Of a stretch of DNA of 64,000 nt, positions 1 to 8,320 are shown in pieces. The stretch's first letter is position 1; each line of letters starts with the position of its first letter. Under the pieces are notes generated by a model. It made no database searches, was not told the origin of the DNA, and saw nothing but the letters and a program-made list of their open reading frames with translations. The DNA is taken from positions 35,002 to 99,001 of the forward strand of contig MGAN01000018.1 in the NCBI GenBank assembly GCA_001789745.1, in the 5' to 3' direction. The position numbers were made by a program, and so were the translations under genes. This DNA is from Candidatus Roizmanbacteria bacterium RIFCSPLOWO2_01_FULL_40_13. Lineage in GTDB: Bacteria; Patescibacteriota; Microgenomatia; UBA1406; GWC2-37-13.

Positions 1-596
1 GTCAGAAGCGACGAGGGTTTTTTGGAATCTCCTATAAGTCCGTCGTCCGAAGCGCCGGCGACATTAAAATATCTTAATATCGCATATTTTATATCATGTA
101 GCTTGCCGTACCACTGGATTATACGCTCTGCCATCAGCTTTGACTCGCCATAGGGATTGCTTGGATTGGTCGGGTGCTTCTCGTCAACCGGCACATATTC
201 GGCCTCGCCGTATACCGCACAGGTTGAGGAGAAAATAAAATTCTTGATGCTATTTTTAACTAACCCATCAAGAAGATTCAATGTACCCAAAACATTGTTT
301 CTGAAGTATTTACCGGGCTTTTTCATCGACTCGTCGACCGAGCAGGTTGCGGCATAATGAATGGTTGCGGTAATATTCTTTTCTTCCTCAAAGATCGGGG
401 AGAGATCAGCTGTCAAGTCCGCTTCATAAAATCGGAGTTTTTCAAATCCGAACTTAGTCTGCAAAAGTTCAAGCGGTTGTTTGTAACCCGTAGCAAAATT
501 ATCAATAACAACCACTTCATATCCTTGCTGCAGAAATAAGTAAGTCGCCACCGAACCGATATACCCTCCCGCGCCCGTGATCAGTATTTTACTCAT
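1..596 (-). CDS. galE: UDP-glucose 4-epimerase, partial (C-terminus beyond window)
   Basis: Interconverts UDP-glucose and UDP-galactose with tightly bound NAD, supplying sugars to the surface glycan genes nearby. Reading from the ATG at 596 the first 198 residues are visible. The Rossmann glycine motif G8xxG11xxG14 is at the N-terminus, an SST at 123-125 precedes the catalytic Y149xxxK153 (NPYGESK), and RYFNVAGA follows at 175-182, all typical of extended SDR GalE proteins. The gene leaves the window on the left, so the sugar-binding C-terminus is not seen. Family assignment is firm; substrate choice (Glc/Gal versus GlcNAc/GalNAc) is inferred. Confidence 0.93.
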   Translation of the reverse strand, partial: MSKILITGAGGYIGSVATYLFLQQGYEVVVIDNFATGYKQPLELLQTKFGFEKLRFYEADLTADLSPIFEEEKNITATIHYAATCSVDESMKKPGKYFRNNVLGTLNLLDGLVKNSIKNFIFSSTCAVYGEAEYVPVDEKHPTNPSNPYGESKLMAERIIQWYGKLHDIKYAILRYFNVAGASDDGLIGDSKKPSSLL

Positions 597-607
597 ACTT
601 TTGACTA

Positions 608-1513
608 TTAATTTTTGACTTTTAATTTATCTATCGGGTGCCAATGCAGTCTCCCTTCTGCAATATAAATTCCTCCAAAAACCAAGATCGATCCCAGGAA
701 AAAATATAGATCGGGATACTCGTGTAACAGAGGTGCGGCAATAGCTACAGCTACTATCGGATCAACATAAACAAAGATTCCCACCTCTTGGGCTTTAATT
801 TTGCCCAAACCATAGCTGTATAAATAATAAGCAAGAGCAGAACTGAAAAAAACGCCAAAAATAATTCCCGTCCAGCCGTTAAGACTAAGTTCATTAAATG
901 ACCAGGATTTCAACTCTCCCAGCATGAACGGTAAAAAAGTAACCGCACCTACAAAAAAACTGATCAGGCTTACTTTTAGCGGCCCGATTTTCTCAATTAC
1001 ATTTTTTTGCAGTAACGAGTGCAGCACTGCTCCCAGTGTTGCGATCACGAAAAAAAGGTTCCCCTGCAATTCACCCGGAGAAAAAGTTTGACCATTAAAA
1101 ATTACCGGTGCAAATATGATTAATAAAACCCCAAGCAACGCCACCAACATTCCCGATAAGACTTTGAGTTGGGGTTTTTCCCTAAGAAATATTATGGAAA
1201 GAAAATACAAAAACACAGGACCCGATGAGATAATTACGGCTGAATTTATGCTTTCCCCCCTTTGCAAACCCCAAAAGAAAAAGGTGATATTGACGCTGAT
1301 GCCAAATATCGCTCCCAGAAGCAGCTCCAGCCACTCAACTTTTCTTAAATCAACTTTTAGATTTTTGACAAATAACAAAATAAGCAGTCCGGCGAAATAA
1401 AAACGGATGAAAGCCAGAGTGAAAGGCGGAATATTCTGGAGCGCGAATTTGAATATCGGCGGCGCTGCACCCCAGATTATATTGGCGATGATTAAAGCCA
1501 GTATCGGATTCAT
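608..1513 (-). CDS. DMT superfamily (EamA) membrane transporter
   Basis: Predicted small-molecule exporter with two EamA repeats and about ten membrane helices across 301 residues. I chose the ATG at 1513 (MNPILALI); a longer reading from a TTG at 1534 only adds seven polar residues. Helix 1 with the NIIWGAAPP motif and the later GVFFSSALAYYLYSYGL segment are typical of EamA repeats. It lies just upstream of galE on the same strand and downstream of the GT2 gene, separated by short AT-rich repeats resembling the CTTTTGACTTTTAA motif scattered through this region. The substrate cannot be told from sequence. Confidence 0.85.
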   Translation of the reverse strand: MNPILALIIANIIWGAAPPIFKFALQNIPPFTLAFIRFYFAGLLILLFVKNLKVDLRKVEWLELLLGAIFGISVNITFFFWGLQRGESINSAVIISSGPVFLYFLSIIFLREKPQLKVLSGMLVALLGVLLIIFAPVIFNGQTFSPGELQGNLFFVIATLGAVLHSLLQKNVIEKIGPLKVSLISFFVGAVTFLPFMLGELKSWSFNELSLNGWTGIIFGVFFSSALAYYLYSYGLGKIKAQEVGIFVYVDPIVAVAIAAPLLHEYPDLYFFLGSILVFGGIYIAEGRLHWHPIDKLKVKN

Positions 1514-1587
1514 ATCATTTAATTCAAATCTCAAAGTTCAAATATCAAATCCTTGATCAAAATTCAAATATTTATAATTTTTTAACT

Positions 1588-2499
1588 TTAATTTCGCCTT
1601 TGATCTTTGATTTTTGATATTTGATTTAAATATACTATCAATTCTCCGATAATCCCTGTCATGATAATCTGAATACCTATGATGATTAAAAGAATTCCCA
1701 ACCATAATAGCGGACGGGTAGAGAGCATGACGCCAAAAAACAATCTTTCGATGGTGAGAACAAACGAGACCAAAAACCCGGTTAAAAATAAAACAGCGCC
1801 TACTCCGCCAAAAAAATACAAAGGTCGCTCGGCAAATTTGTAGAGAAAAAAAGCAGTCAGGGTATCAAGGATTCCCGCCATCAATTTACCTGCTCCGAAT
1901 TTACTTTTGCCAAACTGCCTGGGATTGTCTTTAACCTCGGTTTCTGTCACCTTAAAACCATTATAATATACATATAAAGGGAAAAAGCGGAAATTATTGC
2001 TATAAAATGGAAAGTCTTTTATTACGCTTCTTTTGAACGCCTTAAATCCGCAGTTTATGTCTTTATAAGGAGAGCGGGCAAAAATCCGCAAAAATTTTTC
2101 CGCTAGACTGGAGTAAAGACTTAAAATAGGGCTGTTTTCGTGCCTTCCGATTCTTACTCCGTTGACAAAGTCATACCCCCCGTTAATTTTGGCTAATAAG
2201 CTTGGCAGGTCTGCCGGGTCATTCTGCAGATCCGCGTCCATAAAAACCAGAATATCTCCCGAAGAATTTTTTATCCCCGTACTTAACGCCTCTCCTTTCC
2301 CCAGTCGTTTTTTGTGTTTTAAGACTTTAAACTTTTCACTTTTAATTTTTAATTTTGACACCCCGGCGTCGCATGATCCATCATCCACCAATATTATCTC
2401 GTATTCTTTTCCGATTTTTTTACACTCAAGGACTAAACGGTCTATAAGTATCGGCAGACTCTCAACCTCATTATAAAAGGGAATTATAATCGATATCAT
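1588..2499 (-). CDS. Family 2 glycosyltransferase, dolichol-phosphate-mannose-synthase/GtrB type
   Basis: Transfers a sugar from a nucleotide donor, probably to polyprenyl phosphate, making lipid-linked donors for GT-C enzymes. The GT-A domain spans about residues 1-215, with IIPFYNE at 4-10, VDDGS at 38-42 and the metal-binding DAD at 88-90 followed by QNDP. Two hydrophobic helices (about 228-255 and 268-290) anchor it, as in GtrB-like proteins. Residues 48-62 (lysine-rich SKLKIKSEKFKVLKHK) are encoded by DNA resembling the intergenic ACTTTTAATTTTT repeat, suggesting an in-frame repeat insertion in a surface loop. Its neighbour is a DUF2079 protein. Confidence 0.9.
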   Translation of the reverse strand: MISIIIPFYNEVESLPILIDRLVLECKKIGKEYEIILVDDGSCDAGVSKLKIKSEKFKVLKHKKRLGKGEALSTGIKNSSGDILVFMDADLQNDPADLPSLLAKINGGYDFVNGVRIGRHENSPILSLYSSLAEKFLRIFARSPYKDINCGFKAFKRSVIKDFPFYSNNFRFFPLYVYYNGFKVTETEVKDNPRQFGKSKFGAGKLMAGILDTLTAFFLYKFAERPLYFFGGVGAVLFLTGFLVSFVLTIERLFFGVMLSTRPLLWLGILLIIIGIQIIMTGIIGELIVYLNQISKIKDQRRN

Positions 2500-2520
2500 A
2501 ATGTTTTTGATTTTCGACTT

Positions 2521-4047
2521 TTAACTTTTGACTTTCTTTTTATAGACTTCGAAATTTTCCCGTTTATATATTAACTCAAAATTTTGGTCATTTCGCAGTC
2601 TCTGATAAACCGGAATTAACTCATCTTTTTCCGGATATTCAAATACTTCATTTAACCTTAGTAATACATAATCTGCCAGATAATAGCGGGGCGAAAAAGT
2701 GTAAAAATACCTTCGTGAAGTAAAAAAAGGCGAGAGTTGACCGGTAGTCGAGATTTTTAAGTTTTCATCCTTAAGAGTTCTTTCCCATAAGGCTAGATCG
2801 TTTATTTCCGACTGCTTATAAAATAAAGGGCGGGTATTTTTATTTTTGGCAAAAGGAAGCGGCCCGTATATATAAGCAGAGTATAAAGCGAAGATTAAAA
2901 GATAAGTTAAAACCATGCTTGATTTTCGCTTTTCAGTTTTGCTCTTTGAAATTTGACTTTTTAATTCTATTAGTTTTCTCCCACCGTAAATTGCAGAGAT
3001 GAATACAAAAGGAGTTATCACGGCGGTGTAATGGTATATGATATTTCTCATATTGGGATTTTTTGAGAGTAAATTGACGGCAAATTCCGGTAATGCAAGC
3101 AAAAGTTGAGCAGGGGAGAGTAGTGGTAAAAATCCGACAGGTGCAAGCAGTTTAACTAAATAATCCCACGTTGCCTTGCTGAAGATGATCTTTGCAATAC
3201 TATATGGATTTGTTAGTATTCCTATAATAATCTCTATAGGTGAATCGCCGAATTCCGTGTATCTTGCAACCGCAAAATGCTGACCTCCCCGAAAGATTGG
3301 AATCAAATAAAAAACCGATAAAATAAACCAAACTACGCTCAAAACAATTATGACTGAAGCAAAAACAATATTTTTTTTCTGCTTATTTTTTGCTACAGTG
3401 CTACGTAGCATTGAAGCATATAAATATATGCCGAATATTAAAGTAACTAATCCGACTTGCTCTTTGCTTAACAAACTCAATAGCAAAAAACCCAAACTTA
3501 ACCAATATCTTCGAACCAGCCAAAAATAAAACATAAAAAGTAAAAATACGGTTGCCAGGGTTACCGCATGAAAATCGTAGATATTGCTTAACTGAAGCGG
3601 AGGATACAACAGGTAGGAAAAAGCGAAGCCTAAAGATAAGACATTTGCATATTGTAATTTTTGCAATATATATTGTGAGATTTTAAAGACCGCCAGCGCA
3701 CCCAATCCGAGGATAAACGACTGGATAACTAGAAGCGTCTCCGGACCGCTGTGGATAAAATAGAAAGGAGCTATTAGAGCTAAAAGTAAATCATTATGAA
3801 TTGCCATCCTTTTAATCTGAGCTATCCCTGTGGGATTCGTCAGCTCCAAAAAGCGGCCGTAATCCCCGGTCTGCAGGGCTTTATAAGTGCTATAGACAGT
3901 CTGATGCATAATTCCGAGATCATAATAGGAAGCATAAAGAGTATTTCTCATGCGTAAGACTGTAAAAATAGAAAAATAAACCACATAAACTAAGATCGAT
4001 ACCCAAAGCAAAACATTATGCTTTTTACTCGGCAGAAATTTAAGCAT
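2521..4047 (-). CDS. DUF2079 family multi-pass membrane protein
   Basis: A 508-residue protein with roughly ten or more membrane helices. The N-terminal YYDLGIMHQTVYS motif after the first helix and the HNDLLLALIAPFY segment are characteristic of DUF2079 proteins, thought to be GT-C-like. Function is unproven; a role with the adjacent GT2 in glycosylation of the envelope is inferred. Around residues 211-219 (YASMLRSTVAK) the DNA carries an in-frame copy of the GCTACAGTGCTACGTAGCA palindrome also found on both sides of the TrpR-like gene. The C-terminus (about 400-508) is polar and predicted extracytoplasmic. Confidence 0.82.
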   Translation of the reverse strand: MLKFLPSKKHNVLLWVSILVYVVYFSIFTVLRMRNTLYASYYDLGIMHQTVYSTYKALQTGDYGRFLELTNPTGIAQIKRMAIHNDLLLALIAPFYFIHSGPETLLVIQSFILGLGALAVFKISQYILQKLQYANVLSLGFAFSYLLYPPLQLSNIYDFHAVTLATVFLLFMFYFWLVRRYWLSLGFLLLSLLSKEQVGLVTLIFGIYLYASMLRSTVAKNKQKKNIVFASVIIVLSVVWFILSVFYLIPIFRGGQHFAVARYTEFGDSPIEIIIGILTNPYSIAKIIFSKATWDYLVKLLAPVGFLPLLSPAQLLLALPEFAVNLLSKNPNMRNIIYHYTAVITPFVFISAIYGGRKLIELKSQISKSKTEKRKSSMVLTYLLIFALYSAYIYGPLPFAKNKNTRPLFYKQSEINDLALWERTLKDENLKISTTGQLSPFFTSRRYFYTFSPRYYLADYVLLRLNEVFEYPEKDELIPVYQRLRNDQNFELIYKRENFEVYKKKVKS

Positions 4048-4104
4048 TATGAAATTAATTCTATCAAATTATGAAATATTATTTAAAATTAAGACACTAC
4101 AATG

Positions 4105-4278
4105 CTATAAACCGCAGATATAAAATTTTCCGGTGGGAGGAGTTTGGGCATTGACCTCAACAGAATTGTAGGGAATTTTTTTCTCTCTAAGCTTAATCAT
4201 ATACATACCTACCGCCAACAACAGCAGTAATATAAAAAAAGCCGATCGACCCTTGATCACTTTTTTGGCTTTAAACAT
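4105..4278 (-). CDS. 57-residue single-pass membrane protein, unknown function
   Basis: A short gene starting MFKAKKVIKGRSAFF and ending TGKFYICGL. A basic N-terminus precedes one hydrophobic helix (about 13-27), then a short outer segment. It is preceded by the Xer-type gene (stop 21 bp upstream) and followed by the DUF2079 gene on the same strand, so it may be co-transcribed. No family is recognised. That it is real is inferred from its membrane-protein-like composition and its neat fit between neighbours. Confidence 0.55.
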   Translation of the reverse strand: MFKAKKVIKGRSAFFILLLLLAVGMYMIKLREKKIPYNSVEVNAQTPPTGKFYICGL

Positions 4279-4298
4279 AACACTGTTATTATCTTAAA

Positions 4299-5297
4299 TT
4301 ATTTGTTGCCGGAATGATATCTCTCATGTACTTCGCGCAGCCTTGCATTAGTGACGTGGGTATAGACTTGAGTAGTCGCTATATTTTTATGCCCCAGCAT
4401 GTCTTGTACAGAGCGAAGATCTGCTCCTTCACGTAAAAGATCTGTTGCGAAAGAGTGACGCAGAATATGCGGTCCGATTCTGAATAATATCCCGGCTTTT
4501 TTCCGATATTTTTCAATCATTCTTTCAATCGACCTGACCGAAAGTCTTAATTTCACATCGGTCAGGTCGCTGTCTGCTTTCGGTCCGGAATACCTAATGA
4601 ATAACGGCTTAAAAGCATCTCTGCGCATTGAAAGATATTTTTCCAACCATTCTTTGGCTCTCTTTGAAAGGAAGACGACCCTGATCTTGCTTCCCTTACC
4701 CATCACGCTCATCTCACTGGTCTGGAAATTAATTTGCTCTCGATTTAAGGAAACAAGTTCCGATACACGAAGTCCGGTAGAGAAGAGTACTTCCAGTATC
4801 GTCCTATCCCTTACGCCCATCTCATTTTTGGGAGAAACGGCTTCAAACAATGCCTTAAGCTGATCGTCTCGTAAGAATTTGATCTCGCGGTCTTTTTGTT
4901 TGCCCAGTTCGATTTTATCCGGCGATATCACCTTCATGTCCTGTCTGATCAAATATCGGAAAAACGACCGCAATGCAACTAAAAAATAACTCTGTGTCTG
5001 CCTTTTTAACTCCCCTTTGAATTTATTTTTATACTGATGTGATAAATACAATCTAAACTCCCTAATTATATTTTCGTCAATTTTCCCAACCTCAAAAGTC
5101 ATATCCGTAACTTCCGAAGTTGAAGAAGAGCGTAGCGACGGTAGAACCTCGGAGGTTGATTTCCGAGAATTTAAAAGCCACTCCTGAAAAAACTGAAGAT
5201 AATAACCATACATCCTTACGGTCTTAAGTGAAAGGTTTCGATCCAGTTCGCAGTATTCCAAGAATCTAAGTATAGCGTTTTTAATATCCATACACAT
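4299..5297 (-). CDS. Tyrosine recombinase, XerC/XerD type
   Basis: Site-specific recombinase, probably resolving chromosome dimers at dif, or mobilising an element. The N-terminal SAM-like DNA-binding domain is at about 5-130 and the catalytic domain at 140-325. The catalytic set is complete: R177 (GLRVSEL), K201 (GKGSK), H277xxR280 (HILRHSFAT), H303 (LGHK) and Y312 (VYTH). An ATG six bases later (MDIK) is an equally good start. Residues about 46-66 (S/T-rich) are an insertion in the N-terminal domain encoded by a palindrome-containing repeat at 5109-5157. No attachment sites are evident, so the housekeeping role is inferred. Confidence 0.9.
   Translation of the reverse strand: MCMDIKNAILRFLEYCELDRNLSLKTVRMYGYYLQFFQEWLLNSRKSTSEVLPSLRSSSTSEVTDMTFEVGKIDENIIREFRLYLSHQYKNKFKGELKRQTQSYFLVALRSFFRYLIRQDMKVISPDKIELGKQKDREIKFLRDDQLKALFEAVSPKNEMGVRDRTILEVLFSTGLRVSELVSLNREQINFQTSEMSVMGKGSKIRVVFLSKRAKEWLEKYLSMRRDAFKPLFIRYSGPKADSDLTDVKLRLSVRSIERMIEKYRKKAGILFRIGPHILRHSFATDLLREGADLRSVQDMLGHKNIATTQVYTHVTNARLREVHERYHSGNK
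5109..5157. repeat. In-frame palindromic repeat inside the Xer-type gene
   Basis: Two palindromic arms, AACTTCCGAAGTT and AACCTCGGAGGTT, flank a 23-bp centre. The unit is absent from normal Xer proteins and encodes a serine-rich linker. A related AACCCCCGAGGTT arm occurs inside the FemAB gene near 12850. Confidence 0.7.
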
Positions 5298-5336
5298 ATC
5301 TTAAACGACGCTAATCTGAATTGCAATAAAAAGTGT

Positions 5337-5342
5337 TATAAT
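5337..5342 (+). promoter_or_regulatory. Candidate -10 box for the tRNA-Leu gene
   Basis: A perfect TATAAT lies 48 bases upstream of the tRNA. No good -35 box is seen at 17 bases. Confidence 0.4.
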
Positions 5343-5390
5343 TTAAAAAGGCAGCACTGGAAGAATGACAGAACTGCAAGACGTGCCGTA

Positions 5391-5473
5391 GCCCCGATGC
5401 TGGAATCGGCAGACAGATACGGCTTAGGACCGTATGCCCAAAAGGCGTGGAGGTTCAAGTCCTCCTCGGGGCA
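5391..5473 (+). tRNA. tRNA-Leu, anticodon TAG
   Basis: Acceptor stem GCCCCGA pairs with TCGGGGC. The anticodon arm TACGG-CTTAGGA-CCGTA gives TAG (reads CUA), and a long variable arm and GGTTCAAGTCC T arm follow. The discriminator is A; CCA is not encoded. Its last 19 bases overlap the 3' end of the rhomboid gene on the other strand. Confidence 0.95.
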
Positions 5474-6108
5474 CTTTTAGCAATTAAATAGCCGAAGACA
5501 AATCCCCCTATATGGGCAAAGAAAGCAACTCCGCCCTGATTAAGATCATAGACAACAAGCGATCCTACACCTGAAAATACTTGTATAACAAACCAGTACC
5601 CCAAGAAAAACCATGCCGGGAGTTCAATAATATGCAAAAATCCCAAAAATCCCGGAACCAGAGCTTCTATTTTTGAATGACGAAAAAAGGCAAAGTAGGC
5701 GCCGGTCACACCGGAGATTGCACCAGAGGCTCCAATCATCGGAATGCGGCTATCTACACTAAAAATATATTGAGTAAATACGGCGGCAGTTCCTGCCAAT
5801 AAATAAAAAATTAAATACCAAAAATGCCCCAACTTATCTTCTACATTATCGCCAAAAATGTGCAAAAACCAGAGATTAGATCCTATATGAAATAATCCCC
5901 CATGAAGAAAAATGGAGTAGAGGATAAAGAGGTATGAATCCGGATCGAAAAAATCAAATCTGGCAGGCACAAAACCGTAGCGGAAAATAAATTCTTCAAA
6001 GCTGGGTGCGGAAATTTGAAGCAAAAACACATAAATAGTAATCGCAATTATTAAATAGTTTATTATTGGGGTCGATCTAGATGGCGTGGAATCCTTAATC
6101 GGAAACAT
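5455..6108 (-). CDS. Rhomboid family intramembrane serine protease
   Basis: Cleaves membrane-protein helices within the bilayer. In 217 residues there are six or so helices. HGGLFHIGSNLW at 69-80 supplies the oxyanion/loop residues, the nucleophile is S128 in GASGAISG, and the catalytic H199 is in AHIGG, followed by GYL in the last helix, so all catalytic positions are present. The final residues APRRT are read from the complement of the tRNA-Leu acceptor/T arm, so the native C-terminus may have been replaced when the tRNA and gene were juxtaposed. Physiological substrates are unknown. Confidence 0.93.
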   Translation of the reverse strand: MFPIKDSTPSRSTPIINYLIIAITIYVFLLQISAPSFEEFIFRYGFVPARFDFFDPDSYLFILYSIFLHGGLFHIGSNLWFLHIFGDNVEDKLGHFWYLIFYLLAGTAAVFTQYIFSVDSRIPMIGASGAISGVTGAYFAFFRHSKIEALVPGFLGFLHIIELPAWFFLGYWFVIQVFSGVGSLVVYDLNQGGVAFFAHIGGFVFGYLIAKSAPRRT

Positions 6109-6219
6109 ATTCTATTTTGAGTAAATCAACGTCAAACTTGAAAAACTATTTGAAAAACTGATTAATTATCATTTCACAATAAGCTCACCAAAATCTCAAT
6201 ATAGCCTCAATTAATTCTT

Positions 6220-6245
6220 GCTTCAATGCTACATAGCACTGTAGC
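6220..6245. repeat. GCTACA-type palindrome downstream of the TrpR-like gene
   Basis: Contains GCTACATAGCACTGTAGC. The same family flanks the gene on the other side (6832-6857) and is inside the DUF2079 gene at 3392-3417. Confidence 0.7.
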
Positions 6246-6250
6246 AGATA

Positions 6251-6790
6251 TTAATTTCTGCTTTTTTGCTTTTTTTTATATATCTCGTCGACTGCTGACT
6301 GTATTTTGTCAAATAATTCCTTTTTTGTTTGAGTATTTTTTAAAAGGTTTTCCACTTTTTTCTGCTGTAAAAATGATTTCAAATTGAGATAATCTTCCCA
6401 GATTGCCTCCGGTAATCTGTATTGTCTAAATCGATATCCTGCGATATTTACCTTCTCTTGTCTTTTGGGCAACTTTGAAATAATATCTTTAATTCCGAAT
6501 CCTGCCTCATCCAACCAGACGCTAATTTTTGCAATTGTGGCAAAACTCGTATGCGTCTCATCTGTTATTTCACGGTGCGTTTTTCCATCAAGCAGCATTT
6601 TTGTAATCCTAAGCCGTTTACTGATATTTTTTATCTCACTCGGAGCTAATAAATCCTGCAACAATAATGAGGCTTTACTCGGTTTATTGACTAAAGAAAT
6701 CGCATTAATCAAATCAAAAATCAGGTCTAATTGTTTGTCTTTTGACAACTTATTTGGTCTTTTCTTTTTTTCTTTTAATATCAATGCCAT
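6251..6790 (-). CDS. TrpR/YerC/YecD-family DNA-binding protein
   Basis: Predicted transcriptional regulator. The segment from about residue 20 to 105 (LDLIFDLINAIS... then DLLAPSEIKNISKRLRITKMLLDGKTHREITDETHTSFATIAKIS) matches the helical TrpR-like fold of the YerC/YecD group, with a helix-turn-helix at about 60-85. I chose the ATG at 6790 (MALILKEKKK); the longer open frame begins inside a palindromic repeat. The C-terminal 70 residues are lysine-rich and of unknown role. No tryptophan genes are nearby, so ligand and target are unknown. Confidence 0.85.
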   Translation of the reverse strand: MALILKEKKKRPNKLSKDKQLDLIFDLINAISLVNKPSKASLLLQDLLAPSEIKNISKRLRITKMLLDGKTHREITDETHTSFATIAKISVWLDEAGFGIKDIISKLPKRQEKVNIAGYRFRQYRLPEAIWEDYLNLKSFLQQKKVENLLKNTQTKKELFDKIQSAVDEIYKKKQKSRN

Positions 6791-6831
6791 CAATATTAGT
6801 TTAACATAAAAACATTTTCGTGCGTATTTTT

Positions 6832-6857
6832 GCTTCAGTGCTACATAGCGCTGTAGC
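6832..6857. repeat. GCTACA-type palindrome upstream of the TrpR-like gene
   Basis: Contains GCTACATAGCGCTGTAGC, matching the copy downstream of the gene; the pair brackets it. It could serve as an operator or be a mobile palindrome. Confidence 0.65.
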
Positions 6858-6954
6858 ATTAGTTAGCAGAGACTTAAACTTTACGTTTTCGGCCGTGATA
6901 TAATTTCAATACAATTTATTTCAAAATCGGGTTGACGCAACTGGCATTGTCTTT

Positions 6955-7015
6955 GGAGAGGTGGCAGAGCGACCGAATGCGTACGTCCCGAAGGGAGGTC
7001 TTTGGTCCTTGGAGA
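6955..7015 (+). pseudogene. Orphan 5' half of tRNA-Ser(GGA) with an internal insertion
   Basis: Matches the intact tRNA-Ser at 7282: GGAGAGGTGGCAGAG identical, GAATGCGTACG identical, then a 22-base insertion (6986-7007) followed by the anticodon-loop block CTTGGAGA. The 3' half is missing; the GIY-YIG start codon follows after two bases. Confidence 0.75.
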
Positions 7016-7017
7016 AC

Positions 7018-7266
7018 ATGTATTACCTATACATTTTAAAAAGTGACAAATATAAAAAGATTTATATCGGAGTAAGTCAAAATTTAAGCGATAGATTAGT
7101 AAAACATAACAAAGGATGGAGTAAGTCTACCAAGCCATATATTCCCTGGAAAATTGTATACCAAGAAAAATATCTAGATAAAAGGAAAGCTTATAAAGGG
7201 GAATATTATTTAAAAAATCCAAAAGGATTTTTGGAGAAAAAATCAATTATCTCTAGATTTATTTAA
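7018..7266 (+). CDS. Small GIY-YIG endonuclease domain protein
   Basis: An 82-residue single-domain nuclease of the YhbQ/UvrC-N-like type. YLYIL at 3-7 and YIG at 16-18 form the GIY-YIG signature, R26 is the catalytic arginine and E62 the metal-binding glutamate. I chose the ATG at 7018; a longer open frame from 6961 only translates the tRNA fragment. A GGAG sits three bases before the ATG. It lies exactly between an orphan tRNA-Ser 5' half and a complete tRNA-Ser, which suggests a homing or target-site relationship with that tRNA (inference). Confidence 0.85.
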   Translation: MYYLYILKSDKYKKIYIGVSQNLSDRLVKHNKGWSKSTKPYIPWKIVYQEKYLDKRKAYKGEYYLKNPKGFLEKKSIISRFI

Positions 7267-7281
7267 TTTAATAATTGGATA

Positions 7282-7374
<93 letters not shown>

Positions 7375-7395
7375 AAAAAATTTTCCAAGCAAAGT

Positions 7396-7502
7396 TATAC
7401 CCATCTTACTTACGATTTGCAGCTTTCTCGGAGCGCGAAAATGCGGATTAGATGGGTATATACCGAGTAACTCGGTTGCAAACCTTAAGTTATCGAAGTA
7501 TA
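7396..7502 (+). repeat. T2 element (TA-ended inverted-repeat element)
   Basis: Starts TATACCCATCTTAC, contains an internal hairpin closed by GATGGGTATA, and ends TTATCGAAGTATA. Similar copies are at 22966, 42763 and 62808. Its tail holds TTGCAA, 17 bases, then TATAGA pointing at the DsbA-like gene. Confidence 0.8.
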
Positions 7503-7549
7503 GATTGGAATTTTTGATTTAGCGGTACAGCAACTTTTATTTCATTTGA

Positions 7550-7555
7550 TATAAT
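7550..7555 (+). promoter_or_regulatory. -10 box giving a leaderless start for the DsbA-like gene
   Basis: TATAAT is followed by exactly seven bases and then the ATG at 7563, so transcription should begin at the start codon. No -35 consensus is seen. Confidence 0.6.
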
Positions 7556-7562
7556 AAATTTG

Positions 7563-8207
7563 ATGAAAAAAATTGTTATTGCTGCTCTTTCGATAATCGC
7601 AGTCTTTGCCTTTTTACTGATTGCCTATAATCTGACCAACACTCCATCCGCTCCTGCCTTTCCTGAAGTCAGTAAAATTAAATCAAGCGACCAGATTAAA
7701 TGGGCTACGGATTCGGCGAATGTACTGGTCGAGTACAGCGATCTCCAGTGTCCTGCCTGTCAGAGTTTCCAACAATTTATCCAAAAAGAAATCGAGTCGA
7801 GCGGGTCAGCAAACCGAGATGTTACCAATAAAATTACCTTTGTCTATCGTCATTTTCCCCTGGTTCAACATCAGCACGCCCAGAATGCGGCTTATGCCGC
7901 AGAAGCGGCAGGCAAACAAGGAAAATTCTTTGAATTTATAGACATTGCTTTTATAAAACAAAAAGACTGGGCCGAATCCAGTAAGGCAATCGAAATATTC
8001 GAATCATATGCCAAAGAACTTGGGCTTGATCTGGAGAAATTCAGAATAGATCGCGATTCCCAGGAAGTCAAGAATAAAGTTCAGGCAGACCTTCTTTCCG
8101 GCGAACAAGCCGGCGTCAATTCGACTCCCACATTTTACTTGAACGGGAAAAAACTTGGCCCCATAAATTCCTTCGATCAACTCCTCGAACCACTTAAAAA
8201 TCTCTGA
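7563..8207 (+). CDS. Membrane-anchored DsbA/thioredoxin-fold disulfide oxidoreductase
   Basis: Probably introduces or isomerises disulfides in exported proteins. A short basic start and one hydrophobic segment (about 4-22) place the domain outside the membrane. The thioredoxin-like fold follows with the active site C63-P-A-C66 (LQCPACQSF), the helical insertion with FPLVQHQHAQNAAYAAEAAGKQG, and the cis-proline loop NSTPTFY near residue 192, as in Thioredoxin_4/DsbA_2 proteins. I chose the ATG at 7563 over a TTG one codon upstream. No DsbB/VKOR partner is visible in the window. Confidence 0.92.
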   Translation: MKKIVIAALSIIAVFAFLLIAYNLTNTPSAPAFPEVSKIKSSDQIKWATDSANVLVEYSDLQCPACQSFQQFIQKEIESSGSANRDVTNKITFVYRHFPLVQHQHAQNAAYAAEAAGKQGKFFEFIDIAFIKQKDWAESSKAIEIFESYAKELGLDLEKFRIDRDSQEVKNKVQADLLSGEQAGVNSTPTFYLNGKKLGPINSFDQLLEPLKNL

Positions 8208-8228
8208 TATTACAAAGGATTAAGATTG

Positions 8229-8289
8229 CCACATCAATCCAATTCCAACCTGCCAGGTTCATATTGGAGCATGGTTGCAGGCTAAAATT
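8229..8289. repeat. R element (AACCTGCCAGGTT-centred repeat)
   Basis: Shares the central AACCTGCCAGGTTCATATTG block and the GCAGGCTA end with copies at 42070-42131 and 51183-51246; degenerate half copies lie at 17276-17430. Confidence 0.65.
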
Positions 8290-8320
8290 AACTATTTTTT
8301 TGATAAAATTAGTCGTAATA

